From contig NC_017259.1 of the NCBI RefSeq assembly GCF_000225465.1, positions 124,001 to 188,000 of the forward strand: a stretch of 64,000 nucleotides of DNA, in the 5' to 3' direction. The DNA is from Buchnera aphidicola str. Ua (Uroleucon ambrosiae). Lineage in GTDB: Bacteria > Pseudomonadota > Gammaproteobacteria > Enterobacterales > Enterobacteriaceae. The stretch's first letter is position 1, and each line of letters begins with the position of its first letter. The notes below the pieces were generated by a model that did not search any database, was not told the DNA's origin, and saw only the letters and a program-made list of their open reading frames with translations. Shown piece after piece: positions 44,066 to 54,901 of this stretch. The position numbers and the translations under genes are program-made.

Positions 44066-45556
44066 ATGTTACTTTCTTTGTTAATTATCATTCCGTTGTT
44101 AAGTAGTATTTTTTCTTTATTTTCTTACAAAATAAAGAAAACAATACCTCGTTGGATTGCTTTATTAGGAACAATTTTAATTTTTTTTATCACAATTATA
44201 ATATTTCTTGAAGATTATAATAGTTTTTTTATGATTAATAATCATTTCAATTGGAGTCGTCAATTAATTATACCGTGGATTATACGATTTGGTATTGAAT
44301 TTAATATTGCGATCGATGGATTTTCGATTATTATGCTTTTATTTGCTTCTGTTTTATCTATTATAGCAATTTTATCTTCTTGGAATGAAATAAAAGAAAA
44401 TGAAGGTTTTTTTTATTGTAATTTTATGTTTGTGATGACTGGAATTATTGGTATTTTTATAGCTTGTGATTTATTTTTATTTTTTTGTTTTTGGGAAATT
44501 ATGTTACTTCCAATGTATTTTTTAATTGTTTTATGGAGTGATCAAAATAAAAAAAATAAAATTATTATTGCTGCCAATAAGTTTTTTATATACGGACAAA
44601 CCTCTGGTTTAATATTATTATCATCTATTTTATTAATAGTTTTTAGTTATTATCACAGTACTAATATATTGACGTTTAATTATAATATACTTCTTCATGC
44701 AAATATAAATAAAGATGTAGAATATATTGCGATGATAGGTTTTTTTTTAGCATTTATTATAAAAATGCCTATTGTTCCATTACATGGATGGTTACCAAAT
44801 TTACATTCTAAATCTATTTCTTGTGGATCCGTTGAAATTATTGGTGTTTTATTTAAAACTGCTCCTTATGCATTAATACGATATAATTTAGTTTTATTTC
44901 CTAATACCACTAATATATTTGCTCCAATAGCAATGTTTTTAGGTTTATTGAGTATATTTTATGGTGCTTGGATAGCTTTTTCACAAAAAAATATTAAAAA
45001 ATTTATTGCTTATTCTTCTATTTCTCATATGGGATTAATTTTAATTGCCATTTATAGCAATAATGAAATCGCACTGCAAGGTATTATTATTCAAATTTTA
45101 TCAAGTAGTTTAACTACGACAGCTTTATGTATTCTATCTGGACAATTATATAAATTTTTTCAAACTCACAATATTAATGTTATGAGAGGTTTGTGGTCTT
45201 GTATTTATTGGGTTCCAGGTTTATCTTTATTTTTTGCTTTATCAAATTTAGGAATTCCAGGAACTGGTAATTTTATTGGTGAATTTCTAATTCTATCTGG
45301 TGTTTTTCAAATTTTTCCATTTATTGCAATTTTAGCAACAATTGGCATCGTTTTTTCTTCTGTTTATTCTTTAAATTTTATACAAAATATTTTTTATGGT
45401 TCATGTGAAGCAAATAATTCTGTTATGTTTATTCCAAAACGAATATTATTTATCACGATCTTATTAGTATGTATATTAATTTTTCTAGGTTTGTATCCAC
45501 AAGCTATTATAAACATTTCGTATAATTCTATACATACGATTCAAAAAAGAATTTAA
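44066..45556 (+). CDS. nuoM: NADH dehydrogenase I subunit M
   Basis: 496 residues (E. coli 509). Antiporter-like proton-pumping subunit. Glu144 (CFWEIMLLPMYF), Lys233 (FIIKMPIVPLHGWLP), Lys264 (GVLFKTAPYA) and His321 (SSISHMGLILIAIYS) match E. coli Glu144, Lys234, Lys265 and His322. Two spots differ: LPDAHSQAP-type sequence is LPNLHSKSI, and the helix that reads AHGLSAAGLF in E. coli is SSSLTTTALC, so the His near residue 348 is Ser347 here. The frame is intact on both sides. It follows nuoL after 97 bases. Confidence 0.96.
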   Translation: MLLSLLIIIPLLSSIFSLFSYKIKKTIPRWIALLGTILIFFITIIIFLEDYNSFFMINNHFNWSRQLIIPWIIRFGIEFNIAIDGFSIIMLLFASVLSIIAILSSWNEIKENEGFFYCNFMFVMTGIIGIFIACDLFLFFCFWEIMLLPMYFLIVLWSDQNKKNKIIIAANKFFIYGQTSGLILLSSILLIVFSYYHSTNILTFNYNILLHANINKDVEYIAMIGFFLAFIIKMPIVPLHGWLPNLHSKSISCGSVEIIGVLFKTAPYALIRYNLVLFPNTTNIFAPIAMFLGLLSIFYGAWIAFSQKNIKKFIAYSSISHMGLILIAIYSNNEIALQGIIIQILSSSLTTTALCILSGQLYKFFQTHNINVMRGLWSCIYWVPGLSLFFALSNLGIPGTGNFIGEFLILSGVFQIFPFIAILATIGIVFSSVYSLNFIQNIFYGSCEANNSVMFIPKRILFITILLVCILIFLGLYPQAIINISYNSIHTIQKRI

Positions 45557-45591
45557 TCATTTTAATTTTACAGATAAGGTTTTAATTAGCA

Positions 45592-47049
45592 ATGACAATA
45601 AATTTACAACAATTAACAGCGCTGCTGCCTTTGTTGATTATGATATTTACTGCAATGACGGTAATATTATCTATTTCTTATAATCGAAATCACTTTTTTG
45701 TTGCTCTATTAAGTATATTTGGATTTATCTCTTCATTTTGTTCATTATATTTATTAATCAAAATTTTACCAATAGATATTAATGGTTTATTTTATATAAC
45801 CCATTATTCTATTTTATATATTAGTATGATTATACTATCCAGTATTAGTACTTGCGTGTTTGGATATGAATGGTTAAAAAGTTATGCTTATAATAAAGAA
45901 GAATTTTATTTTTTAATAATTATTTCACATTTAGGAGCGATAGCATTAATTATATCTCATCATATGGCTTCTTTTTTTATTAATATTGAAATATTGTCAT
46001 TACCAATTTTTGGTTTAATTTCTTATTCGCATTATCAAAAATATTCTTTAGAAGCTGCTTTTAAATATATTATTTTATCTGGTGTGTCATCTAGTTTTTT
46101 GCTATTTGGTATCGCATGGATTTATTCCGTTTCTGGAGATTTAAGTTTTACGTCTATTATTCCACTTTTAAATAATATTTCTACTAATGAAGTATTAGTT
46201 GTATTATTTGGAATCAGTATGATACTTTTATCACTATTTTTCAAATTATCTATTGTACCATTTCATCTATGGACACCTGATATTTATCAAGGCACTCCTG
46301 CAGCTGTATTATCTTTTTTTTCTACTTCTGGTAAAATTGCTGTTTTTAGTGTTTTGTTAAATTTTTTATCACACGTTTCTTATTCAAATAAAACAATATA
46401 TTTTATATTATCATTAATAATTATTCTTTCTATATTATTTGGAAATTTGATGGCTTTATTTCAAAATAATATTAAACGATTATTTGGTTATTCGTCTATA
46501 TCTCAATTAGGATATCTTCTTATAATATTTTTAGTATCAAATAAGAATTATTTATTTTCTTTAGAAGCTAGTGCAATATATTTGTATAGTTATCTTTTTA
46601 GTAATATAGCATTTTTTGGTATTATGAATTTTATTACACATAAATATAAAACTAATAATGTAGATTTGTTAAATTCATATCAAGGATTGTTTTGGTCTCA
46701 TCCTCTTTTATCTATTATACTTACTTTAGTATTTTTATCTTTATCTGGTATTCCTATGACATTAGGATTTATTGGTAAATTTTATATATTATCTATTATT
46801 ATAAAAGAGCATTTATGGATCATAGGTTCAGCATTTTTAATTAGCACTTTATTAGGTCTCTATTGTTATTTAAGAGTTATCTTAAATTTATATTTACAGC
46901 CATTACATTTGGTAAAAAATCAAATTAATATATCTAGTGATTGGGTTTATACTCCATCTGGAATGATAATATTTATTTCAGGAATGCTCTTGTTTATTTT
47001 AGGTATATATCCAAATGAATTAATTTATTTAGTTCAATTATCTATTTAA
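45592..47049 (+). CDS. nuoN: NADH dehydrogenase I subunit N
   Basis: 485 residues, the E. coli length. Third antiporter-like subunit, next to NuoK. Landmarks: HHMASFFINIEILSLPIFGLIS (Glu133 region), FKLSIVPFHLWTPDIYQGTPAAV (Lys217 region), STSGKIAVFSVLL (Lys247 region), and YSSISQLGYLLII. C-terminal VFLSLSGIPMTLGFIGKFY is conserved. It is the last nuo gene; the operon order A, B, CD, E to N is complete. Confidence 0.98.
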   Translation: MTINLQQLTALLPLLIMIFTAMTVILSISYNRNHFFVALLSIFGFISSFCSLYLLIKILPIDINGLFYITHYSILYISMIILSSISTCVFGYEWLKSYAYNKEEFYFLIIISHLGAIALIISHHMASFFINIEILSLPIFGLISYSHYQKYSLEAAFKYIILSGVSSSFLLFGIAWIYSVSGDLSFTSIIPLLNNISTNEVLVVLFGISMILLSLFFKLSIVPFHLWTPDIYQGTPAAVLSFFSTSGKIAVFSVLLNFLSHVSYSNKTIYFILSLIIILSILFGNLMALFQNNIKRLFGYSSISQLGYLLIIFLVSNKNYLFSLEASAIYLYSYLFSNIAFFGIMNFITHKYKTNNVDLLNSYQGLFWSHPLLSIILTLVFLSLSGIPMTLGFIGKFYILSIIIKEHLWIIGSAFLISTLLGLYCYLRVILNLYLQPLHLVKNQINISSDWVYTPSGMIIFISGMLLFILGIYPNELIYLVQLSI

Positions 47050-47062
47050 TTTTAGTTAAATG

Positions 47063-47085
47063 ATATTATATAGTACATATAATAT
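47063..47085 (+). terminator. Hairpin after the nuo operon
   Basis: ATATTATAT (47063-47071) and ATATAATAT (47077-47085) form a perfect 9-bp stem with a 5-base loop, 13 bases after the nuoN stop. The stem is pure AT and the flank lacks a clear T-run, so chance is possible. Position favours a transcript-end signal between nuoN and folC. Confidence 0.3.
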
Positions 47086-47234
47086 TAAAATACTTATATA
47101 ATTTTAAAAAATATATTCTACAATGTAATGTTATAAGTTTTAGATCAAGCTAATATTAATGCATGTATTATAACAATATAATTTATAAACAAATTAAAAT
47201 ATCATTGTTTAATTTTAAAAAAAATAAGAGTAAT

Positions 47235-48461
47235 ATGATTAATAAAAACTATTCTTTATCTATGTGGCTTAAAAAATTAGAACGATTAAATACAAAAAAA
47301 ACAGTTAATCTTACTAAATTAAAATGGATTGCACAAAAATTAGATGTTTTGCATTTTAAATCTTTTATTTTTACAGTAGCCGGAACAAATGGTAAAGGCA
47401 CGACTTGTAAAATGTTAGAACAATTATTGTTGTATTCAGGTTATCAAGTAGGATTATATACATCTCCTCATTTATTTGATTATAAAGAAAGAATACGAGT
47501 TAATGGATTGGTATTAAATGCAGAAGATCATATTTCTTCTTTTCAAAATATCGAACTTATAAGACAGTCTATTTCATTAACATATTTTGAATTTATTACG
47601 CTCTCAGCTTTAATCTTATTTAAAAGATATCTATTAGATTTTATAATATTAGAAGTCGGTTTAGGAGGAAGATTAGATGCGACTAATATTATTAATTCTG
47701 ATGTATCTATAATAACTAATATTGGTATAGATCATGTGAATGTATTAGGTAAAGATCGTGAAAGTATTGCACGTGAAAAATCTGGTATATTTAGAGAAAA
47801 TAAAATTGCTGTAATTGGTGAAACGAACATTCCAAATTCTATGAATAAAATAGCTTTAGAAAAAAAAACAATATTAAAAAAAATTAATATAGATTGGTTT
47901 TGGAACAAGAAAGATAATTATTGGAATTTTATTCATCCTAATGTTCAATTATATAACTTACCTATCACTCAAATACCCTTGTCTAATGCTGCTTTGGCTT
48001 TATCTTCTATTTATTATTCTGGTATTCAAATTGATCAAAACATTATAAGAAAATATATTGCTACTATTCAATTGCCAGGTAGATTTGAAATAATTTCTGT
48101 TTCTCCTTATGTTATTAGAGATGTTGCTCATAATCCTGATGCTGCATTATATTTATTTAATAAATTAGATGAAATGCATATCACAGGTAAAATACATGCA
48201 GTAGTAGGAATATTACAAGATAAAGATATTTTAGGTATTATAAATCAATTAAAAAACAAAATTGATTATTGGTGGACATCACCTTTAAAAAATATTCGTA
48301 CTGCTACTAAAATACAATTAAAACATGCATTTCCTATTCATAATACATCTATATTTAATAGTATACATGAAGCTTATAAAACAGTGTCTATGATAGCAAA
48401 AAAAGAAGATCTTATTTTAATTTTTGGTTCTTTTTTTGCTATTTCAGAACTTTTTTCTTAA
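47235..48461 (+). CDS. folC: Folylpolyglutamate synthase / dihydrofolate synthase
   Basis: 408 residues from ATG 47235 (E. coli 422). The frame is also open from ATG 47163, adding 24 Lys/Asn-rich residues, but alignment begins at NYSLSMWLKKLERL (E. coli ...SPLASWLSYLENL), and AAGAG lies just before 47235. FolC adds glutamate to dihydropteroate and to folates, feeding the DHFR pathway. Mur-ligase-type motifs: VAGTNGKGTTCKML (P-loop), SLTYFEFITLSAL, EVGLGGRLDATNI, and IRDVAHNPDA. cvpA follows after 47 bases. The E. coli neighbours accD and dedD are missing. Confidence 0.94.
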   Translation: MINKNYSLSMWLKKLERLNTKKTVNLTKLKWIAQKLDVLHFKSFIFTVAGTNGKGTTCKMLEQLLLYSGYQVGLYTSPHLFDYKERIRVNGLVLNAEDHISSFQNIELIRQSISLTYFEFITLSALILFKRYLLDFIILEVGLGGRLDATNIINSDVSIITNIGIDHVNVLGKDRESIAREKSGIFRENKIAVIGETNIPNSMNKIALEKKTILKKINIDWFWNKKDNYWNFIHPNVQLYNLPITQIPLSNAALALSSIYYSGIQIDQNIIRKYIATIQLPGRFEIISVSPYVIRDVAHNPDAALYLFNKLDEMHITGKIHAVVGILQDKDILGIINQLKNKIDYWWTSPLKNIRTATKIQLKHAFPIHNTSIFNSIHEAYKTVSMIAKKEDLILIFGSFFAISELFS

Positions 48462-48508
48462 TAACATATATAAATAATAAAATATATAAAAAAATCATTA
48501 TAAATATT

Positions 48509-48958
48509 ATGTTTGTATTAGATTATATAATCATTTTTACTATTGTGATCTCATTTTTTTTTGGATTATTACGTGGTTTGTATCAAGAAATAATTTCTTT
48601 GTTTTTTTTATTTTGGAATTTTTATTTTTTTAGTAAATATAATTACTTTTTTTATTTTTTTAAAAATTCTATTCAAAGTATTTTTTTAACACATAATACT
48701 CTAATATTCGTCATGATATTTTTTTTTATTATAAAGCGTATTATAAATTTTTATGTAAAAAAAATTGTTACAAAACTAAATGTAACTTATTATAATATTT
48801 TTTTAGGAGGTATATTTGGAATCTTTAGAGGTATAATATTAGTATATTTTATACTGTTTATTTTAAGTTATTTTAGTAAAGTTTATTATAATTATTATAT
48901 ACATCATTCTATATTCATTCATTTTTTTTATTATATGTATAATTTTTTATTATATTAA
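48509..48958 (+). CDS. cvpA: CvpA family inner-membrane protein
   Basis: 149 residues (E. coli 162), four hydrophobic segments. It begins FVLDYIIIFTIVISFFFGLLRG, matching the VDYAIIAV...LIRGF start of CvpA, and has the later GGIFGIFRGIILVYFILFIL, the family glycine/arginine motif. CvpA was named for colicin V production in E. coli and its molecular role is unclear. The rest is extremely Phe/Tyr/Ile-rich, as expected of a membrane protein under AT bias. It sits after folC as in E. coli. Confidence 0.88.
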   Translation: MFVLDYIIIFTIVISFFFGLLRGLYQEIISLFFLFWNFYFFSKYNYFFYFFKNSIQSIFLTHNTLIFVMIFFFIIKRIINFYVKKIVTKLNVTYYNIFLGGIFGIFRGIILVYFILFILSYFSKVYYNYYIHHSIFIHFFYYMYNFLLY

Positions 48959-48959
48959 A

Positions 48960-48998
48960 CTAAGCACATTGTTAGTATCAAAATTATAGTGTGCTTAG
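48960..48998. terminator. Terminator between convergent cvpA and prs
   Basis: CTAAGCACA (48960-48968) pairs perfectly with TGTGCTTAG (48990-48998), a 9-bp stem with a 21-base AT loop. It is GC-richer than its surroundings and starts right after the cvpA stop, between converging genes. No long T-run follows on either side. Confidence 0.6.
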
Positions 48999-49029
48999 AA
49001 ATAATTGTGTTAAAAATTAATAGATATAT

Positions 49030-49977
49030 TTAATGTTCAAACATAGCAGAAATAGATTCTTCGTTACTAATTCTTCTAATAGCTTCTGCTAGCATTCCTG
49101 CTAAAGTTAATGTTCGTACATTTGGAAGTAATTCAATTTTTTTTGATAATGGAATTGTATCACATACTACTACTTCATCAATAACAGAGTTTTTTAAATT
49201 TACTGCAGCATCACCAGAAAAAATAGGATGAGTAGCATATGCAAATACCCTTTTAGCACCTCTTTCTTTCAGAGCTTCTGCTGCTTTACATAGAGTACCT
49301 CCTGTATCTATCATATCATCTACTAAAATACAATCGCGATTTGCAACATCTCCAATAATATGCATAATTTGAGATACATTAGCATGAGGTCTTCTTTTAT
49401 CAATAATTGCCATATCAGTATCATAAAGTAATTTGGCAATTGCTCTTGCTCGAACTACTCCACCTATATCGGGAGAAACAACAATAGGATTTTTTAACTC
49501 TCTTTGTAACATATCTTCTAATAAAATTAAACTACCAAAAACATTATCTACAGGTACATCAAAAAAACCTTGTATTTGTTCCGCGTGTAAATCTACTGTT
49601 AATACACGATCGACTCCAATACTAGATAAAAAATCAGCTACGACTTTTGCTGTTATAGGAACTCTTGCTGATCTTACACGGCGGTCTTGACGAGCATATC
49701 CAAAGTATGGTATGACTGCAGTAATTCTACCAGCAGAAGCTCGTCTTAAGGCATCTACCATAACTACGAGTTCCATTATATTATCATTAGTTGGTGAACA
49801 AGTAGATTGAATTATAAAAACATCACCACCTCTTACATTTTCATTAATTTGTACACTTATTTCACCATCACTAAATCGACCTACAGACGCATTTCCTAAG
49901 TTAATATATAATCGATTAGCAATATATTTTGCTAGTTTCGGAATAGAGTTTCCTGAAAAAAGTTTCATATCTGGCAT
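49030..49977 (-). CDS. prs: Ribose-phosphate pyrophosphokinase
   Basis: 315 residues, the E. coli length. It makes PRPP from ribose 5-phosphate and ATP, the precursor for purines, pyrimidines, histidine, tryptophan and NAD. Motifs: [56 protein letters not shown] and the PRPP loop [13 protein letters not shown]. It is among the best conserved proteins in the window. ispE lies upstream on the same strand, as in E. coli. Confidence 0.98.
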   Translation of the reverse strand: MPDMKLFSGNSIPKLAKYIANRLYINLGNASVGRFSDGEISVQINENVRGGDVFIIQSTCSPTNDNIMELVVMVDALRRASAGRITAVIPYFGYARQDRRVRSARVPITAKVVADFLSSIGVDRVLTVDLHAEQIQGFFDVPVDNVFGSLILLEDMLQRELKNPIVVSPDIGGVVRARAIAKLLYDTDMAIIDKRRPHANVSQIMHIIGDVANRDCILVDDMIDTGGTLCKAAEALKERGAKRVFAYATHPIFSGDAAVNLKNSVIDEVVVCDTIPLSKKIELLPNVRTLTLAGMLAEAIRRISNEESISAMFEH

Positions 49978-50080
49978 AAAAAAACCTTTTTGTTTAATTC
50001 AAAAATAATATTTTTATTTTAAAAATTTTTAATAAATAAATTGATACTAAGATATTTTTTCAATTATAAATATGTTTTAA

Positions 50081-50950
50081 TTAATTAAAAATTTTGTGTA
50101 ATGGTGAAATATTAACACTTTTTGTTATAAAACTTTTTGTATTTTTTGGTATTAGTTGAAATATTTTTTGTGCAGATTTTTTGTCATTAAATTCAGAAAA
50201 TATACACGAACCTGTACCTGTCATTCGAAATGGAGCATATGAAGATAATATTGAAATTAATTGGTTTATTTTAATAAATTTGTTTTTTGCTATTTCTTCA
50301 AAAACATTACTAAAAGGTAAAGTCAATAATTCTTGAATAGATTTTTTAGAAGTATATTTGATAAAACAAAGATTGGAAAACATTTTTTTTGTTGAAATAG
50401 TAATATTAGGATATATAATTACATACCATTTTTCTTTTTGTTTAATAGGATATAATATATCTCCTATTCCTTCAATAATTGCTGTTTTTCCCATAATAAA
50501 ACCAGGTATATCTGATCCTATTTCTAGACTAAATGAAGATAGTTCTTGTAAAGTAAATTGTGTATTCCATAATTTATTTAAAACAATTAATGTAGTTGCT
50601 GCATTAGATGAACCGCCTCCTAATCCACTTCCTATAGGTATATTTTTTTTTAAAAATATTTGCGCTCCATGTAAAGAATTACATAATCTTTTATGAAGTA
50701 ATCCTTTTTTTTTTAATAATTTAGCAGCAGTAATAATACTATTTTTTTTATTTAAGAGATGTTTATTTTTAGTAAATAATTGAATATTACCTGTATTATT
50801 AGGAATAATTTTTAATTTATCACCATAATTTAAAAATTGAAATAATGTTTGTATATTATGATACCGATTTGGACGTATACCTGTTACATATAAAAATAAA
50901 TTAATTTTTGCAGGTGATGGCCACCATGTATAGATTGTTTTAATTTTCAT
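50081..50950 (-). CDS. ispE: 4-diphosphocytidyl-2-C-methyl-D-erythritol kinase
   Basis: 289 residues from ATG at 50948-50950 (E. coli 283). The frame stays open to another ATG at 51037, adding 29 hydrophobic residues with no match to the family, while MKIKTIYTWWPSPAKINLFLYVTG aligns directly with E. coli MRTQWPSPAKLNLFLYITG. The enzyme phosphorylates CDP-methylerythritol in the MEP pathway, the same pathway as ispH. GHMP-kinase motif PIGSGLGGGSSNAATT near residues 95-110 and the C-terminal RMTGTGSCIFSEF are intact. lolB and hemA, its E. coli neighbours, are missing. Confidence 0.95.
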   Translation of the reverse strand: MKIKTIYTWWPSPAKINLFLYVTGIRPNRYHNIQTLFQFLNYGDKLKIIPNNTGNIQLFTKNKHLLNKKNSIITAAKLLKKKGLLHKRLCNSLHGAQIFLKKNIPIGSGLGGGSSNAATTLIVLNKLWNTQFTLQELSSFSLEIGSDIPGFIMGKTAIIEGIGDILYPIKQKEKWYVIIYPNITISTKKMFSNLCFIKYTSKKSIQELLTLPFSNVFEEIAKNKFIKINQLISILSSYAPFRMTGTGSCIFSEFNDKKSAQKIFQLIPKNTKSFITKSVNISPLHKIFN

Positions 50951-51167
50951 TGAGTAATGTAAAAAGATTGTGATATTAGTTGTAATTAAAATTACAATGA
51001 AATCATTTAAAATGATATAATTTTGTGATGTAAACATTTTTTTTGATACATATAAAAATTTTTTTAAATAAAAAATATTTTATAAAATATGTAATTATAT
51101 TTATAATACATAGTTTAATTTTAATTAAAAAATATTTTTAAGCAATACTTTTAATTATAAGGATTTT

Positions 51168-52253
51168 ATGAATAATTCTATTTTAAATAAATTAAAATCT
51201 TTACATAATCGTTATCAAGAACTGGAATGTATGCTTACTCAGAAAGATATTATTACAAATAGAGAATATTTTAAAAGTTTGTCTAAAGAATATTTAAAGT
51301 TATCTAAGATAATAACAATTTTTATTCAATGGGAAACATTAAATAAAGATATTAAAAATATTGAGTTTTTATTAAATGATCTAGAAATGCACGAGATAGC
51401 TAAAGAAGAATTATATTTATTAAATCAAAAACAAAAAAAATTAGAAAAAGAAATTAGTACTTCATTATTGCCTAAAGATCCTAATGATCAACATAGTTGT
51501 TTTATTGAAATTAGATCAGCAACTGGTGGCGATGAATCTGCAATTTTTGCTGGTGAGTTATTTAGAATGTATTTTCGATATGCTGAACTTTGTTTATGGA
51601 AAGTAGAAGTTATGTATACTAGCGAAAGTGATAAAGGAGGATTTAAAGAAATTATTTTAAAAATTAAAGGAAAAGGTGCATGTGGACGTTTAAAATTTGA
51701 ATCAGGTGGTCATCGTGTACAAAGAGTACCAGAAACCGAATCACAAGGAAGAATACATACTTCTACTTGTACTGTAGCTGTTATGCCTGTTATTCCTAAA
51801 GCTGAAAAAGAAGAAATTAACTCTGCTGATTTAAAAATTGATACTTTTCGATCTTCAGGAGCTGGAGGCCAACATGTAAATACAACTGATTCTGCTATTA
51901 GAATTACGCATATTCCTACTGGACAAGTAGTAGAATGTCAAGATGAGCGTTCACAACATAAAAATAAAGCTAAAGCATTATCTATTTTATCTGCACGTAT
52001 TTATGCAGCAAAATTAGAAAAAACTCATCAAGAAAATTCTTCTATAAGAAAAATATTATTAGGTAGTGGAGATAGATCAGATCGAAATAGAACATATAAT
52101 TTTCCTCAAAATAGAATTACAGATCATAGAATTAATTTAACAATCTATAAATTAGATGAAGTCCTACAAGGAAAATTAGATTTTCTTATTGATCCAATAA
52201 GTCAAGAATATCAAGCAGATATGTTATCTTCTTTATCTCAATCAAAAATATGA
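51168..52253 (+). CDS. prfA: Peptide chain release factor 1
   Basis: 361 residues (E. coli 360). RF1 reads UAA and UAG and triggers peptide release. The GGQ loop is in [16 protein letters not shown] near 229-240. The codon-recognition region reads [22 protein letters not shown], with PET where E. coli has PAT. AAGGAT just upstream of the ATG is the ribosome site. It overlaps prmC by 4 bases, which methylates the GGQ glutamine. Confidence 0.98.
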   Translation: MNNSILNKLKSLHNRYQELECMLTQKDIITNREYFKSLSKEYLKLSKIITIFIQWETLNKDIKNIEFLLNDLEMHEIAKEELYLLNQKQKKLEKEISTSLLPKDPNDQHSCFIEIRSATGGDESAIFAGELFRMYFRYAELCLWKVEVMYTSESDKGGFKEIILKIKGKGACGRLKFESGGHRVQRVPETESQGRIHTSTCTVAVMPVIPKAEKEEINSADLKIDTFRSSGAGGQHVNTTDSAIRITHIPTGQVVECQDERSQHKNKAKALSILSARIYAAKLEKTHQENSSIRKILLGSGDRSDRNRTYNFPQNRITDHRINLTIYKLDEVLQGKLDFLIDPISQEYQADMLSSLSQSKI

Positions 52254-53080
52254 ATATTCAAAATTGGATTAAATATTGTATTAAAAAATTATGTTATTCT
52301 GATAATCCTCAATATGAAGCCAAATTATTACTATCGTACGTGACTAAGTATACTTATAGTTTTATTATGCAAGCAGATAATATTTCATTAACAAAAAAAC
52401 AATATAAAAGTTTAAATCATATTATTTATCGTAGATCGTTAGGAGAACCTATAGCTTATATAATGAAAGAAAAAGAATTTTGGTCTTTGTCTTTACGTGT
52501 GTCATATGATACTCTTATTCCAAGACCGGATACAGAAATTTTAGTAGAACAAGCATTATCTAAAATTCATAATAATTCTGCTCTAATTCTTGATTTAGGT
52601 ACTGGATGCGGAGCAATTGCTTTAGCTTTAGCAAGTATTTGTCCTAATTGGAAAATTATCGGTGTTGATAAATCAGAAAAAGCTCTTAAAATAGCTCGTA
52701 TTAATGCATTAAAATTCAAGTTTAAAAATGTTTCTTTTCATTTTAGCGATTGGTTTTCAAATATTAATCAAAAATTTAATATTATTATAAGTAATCCACC
52801 ATATATTAGTGTTAAAGAAATGCAACTTTTAAAACAAGATATTTTTTTTGAACCTTTGAATGCTTTAATAGCTGATAAAAATGGTTTATCTGAAATTAAA
52901 AAAATTATCAAAAGATCAACAAATTATTTATTTTTTGGTGGTTGGTTATTAATTGAGCATGGATGGAAACAAAAATTAGCAGTACAGCATTTATTTGAAA
53001 AATATGATTTTTGTGAAATACAGTCTTATCAAGATTATGGAGGGAATGATCGTGTAACTATAGGAAAATATAATAAATAA
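52250..53080 (+). CDS. prmC: Release factor glutamine methyltransferase
   Basis: 276 residues (E. coli 277), also known as hemK. It N5-methylates the Gln of the GGQ motif in RF1 and RF2. SAM-binding [16 protein letters not shown] near residue 115, [14 protein letters not shown], and the catalytic IISNPPYIS near 182. The C-terminal [15 protein letters not shown] is complete. Its start overlaps the prfA stop (ATGA), consistent with coupled translation. sirB1 follows after 144 bases. Confidence 0.97.
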   Translation: MNIQNWIKYCIKKLCYSDNPQYEAKLLLSYVTKYTYSFIMQADNISLTKKQYKSLNHIIYRRSLGEPIAYIMKEKEFWSLSLRVSYDTLIPRPDTEILVEQALSKIHNNSALILDLGTGCGAIALALASICPNWKIIGVDKSEKALKIARINALKFKFKNVSFHFSDWFSNINQKFNIIISNPPYISVKEMQLLKQDIFFEPLNALIADKNGLSEIKKIIKRSTNYLFFGGWLLIEHGWKQKLAVQHLFEKYDFCEIQSYQDYGGNDRVTIGKYNK

Positions 53081-53224
53081 AATTTTAAATATTTTATAAC
53101 ATAAATAATGTTTTATTAACAAAAATAAAAAAAAATGTTATATTTTAATATTAAATATATTAATTCAATAAAATTTATATTATCTAAATTTTTATTATTT
53201 TAAAAAAGTATTACTACTAATAAT

Positions 53225-54034
53225 ATGAAATCTTTTTCTAATATTAATTTTTCTAAATTATCACTTTTTGATTCTATTATTGCTGCTTCTCAAGCGATTC
53301 GAGAAGATTTTCCTGCTAATTGTGTTTTATCTGAATTAAAAAGTAGAATAAAAGAAGCTAAATCTTATGTATCGTCAGAAAATGAACCAAATAAACAATT
53401 AAAAAAATTGTTAGAATTATTTTATATGCATTGGAATTTTGGTGGTGCAAGTGGTATTTATAAACTTTCAGATGTAATATGGATTGACAATGTATTAAAA
53501 ACACGTCAAGGAACAGCAGTATCTCTTGGAATTATTTTATTACATATTGCTCAAGAATTAAAATTACCATTAAATCCTGTTGTATTTCCTACTCAACTAA
53601 TTTTAAGAGCAGATTGGATTAATGAGAAAAAATGGCTTATTAATCCCTTTAATGGGGATATTTTAGATACACATACATTAGAAGTTTGGTTAAAAGGCAA
53701 TATTAGTCCAACAGCAGAATTATATGAAAATGATTTATATAAATCTGAATCGATTGCTGTTATTCGTAAAATGCTAGATATATTAAAATCTGCATTAATG
53801 GAAGAAAAAAAAATGGAATTAGCATTAAACGTCACTAACTTATTGTTGCATATTGATCCTAATGATCCATATGAAATTCGTGATCGTGGACTAATATATG
53901 CACATTTAGAATGTAATCATGTAGCATTAACAGATTTAATATATTTTGTAGAACATTGTCCTGAAGATCCTGTCAGCGAAATTATTAAAATTCAAATACA
54001 TTCTATTGAACAAAAAAAAATTATATTACATTAA
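53225..54034 (+). CDS. sirB1: SirB1 family protein (YchA)
   Basis: 269 residues, the E. coli YchA/SirB1 length. A transglutaminase-like fold with IWIDNVLKTRQGTAVSLGIILLHIAQELKLP and the WLINPFNGDIL segment (cited in parts), followed by a C-terminal TPR-like region (RDRGLIYAHLECNHVALTDL). Its biochemical role is not established. In E. coli it follows prfA-prmC and sirB2, and here it keeps that place with sirB2 missing. It converges on nadE with only 7 bases between. Confidence 0.9.
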   Translation: MKSFSNINFSKLSLFDSIIAASQAIREDFPANCVLSELKSRIKEAKSYVSSENEPNKQLKKLLELFYMHWNFGGASGIYKLSDVIWIDNVLKTRQGTAVSLGIILLHIAQELKLPLNPVVFPTQLILRADWINEKKWLINPFNGDILDTHTLEVWLKGNISPTAELYENDLYKSESIAVIRKMLDILKSALMEEKKMELALNVTNLLLHIDPNDPYEIRDRGLIYAHLECNHVALTDLIYFVEHCPEDPVSEIIKIQIHSIEQKKIILH

Positions 54035-54041
54035 ATATTTT

Positions 54042-54845
54042 TTATTGTACTACTGGTAAAAAACGTTTATGTAATGTTTTAAAATATATTACTTCTATTT
54101 TTTTTTGTTGTTTAATATCTATTTTTTTTCCTTCTAAGTAAGCATCAATGACATTATATGTAATACCTAAAACAGATTCATCATCTTGTTGTGGGTGATT
54201 ATCTTCTAAATCAGCCATAGGTTTTTTTAAATATAAATGTTTAGGAGAATTTAATTCTCGTAATAATAAACGACCTTGTCGTTTATTCAACTTATAAATA
54301 GGATTAATATCGGTTCCACCATCTCCAAATTTTGTAAAAAATCCAGTTAGATGTTCTGCTGCATTGCCTGTTCCAACTACAAGACCTTGATTCATAGCAG
54401 CAACGCTATATTGTATTTTCATTCTTTCGCGAGCTTTTTCATTACCTCTAACATAATCTGAAATAATAATGCCTGATTTTCGTAAAGATTTTTCACTTCT
54501 TAAAATTGCTGGTTTAATGTTAATATTAAAAATTTGATCTGGTTTTATAAAATTTATAGCATCTTGACAATCTTGTTCATCACATTGAATTCCATACGGC
54601 ATTCTTAATGCAATAAATTTATAATTCATATTTTTTGTTTCATCTCTTAACTGTTGTATAGTCATTTGGCATAATTTTCCTGTTAATGTAGAATCTTGTC
54701 CTCCACTAATACCAACAATTAAAGATTTTAAAGTAATGTTATGCAATAAATATGTTTTTAAAAAATTAACACAATTTTGAATTTCTATTTTTGGGATAAT
54801 TTTTGGTTTAACTCCCATTAATTTTATAATTTTTTTTTGTAGCAT
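54042..54845 (-). CDS. nadE: NH3-dependent NAD+ synthetase
   Basis: 267 residues (E. coli 275). It amidates nicotinic acid adenine dinucleotide to NAD+. The N-type ATP-pyrophosphatase loop is [19 protein letters not shown] near residues 42-60. Further on come [52 protein letters not shown] and [13 protein letters not shown]. It is the short ammonia-using form without a nitrilase domain. Divergent from ackA with 56 bases between. It supplies the cofactor that complex I oxidises. Confidence 0.97.
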   Translation of the reverse strand: MLQKKIIKLMGVKPKIIPKIEIQNCVNFLKTYLLHNITLKSLIVGISGGQDSTLTGKLCQMTIQQLRDETKNMNYKFIALRMPYGIQCDEQDCQDAINFIKPDQIFNINIKPAILRSEKSLRKSGIIISDYVRGNEKARERMKIQYSVAAMNQGLVVGTGNAAEHLTGFFTKFGDGGTDINPIYKLNKRQGRLLLRELNSPKHLYLKKPMADLEDNHPQQDDESVLGITYNVIDAYLEGKKIDIKQQKKIEVIYFKTLHKRFLPVVQ

Positions 54846-54901
54846 TATAATCTCTTAGTTATAAAAAAAATCTAGTATGTTTCATTTTATCAATAAGAAT
54901 A

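Noticed and set aside
47163..47234. N-terminal extension of folC to the ATG at 47163
   Set aside because: The extra residues are Lys/Asn/Ile-rich with no family similarity. ATG 47235 has AAGAG before it.
50951..51037. N-terminal extension of ispE to the ATG at 51037
   Set aside because: The extra 29 residues have no family match, and the ATG at 50950 starts exactly where homology begins.
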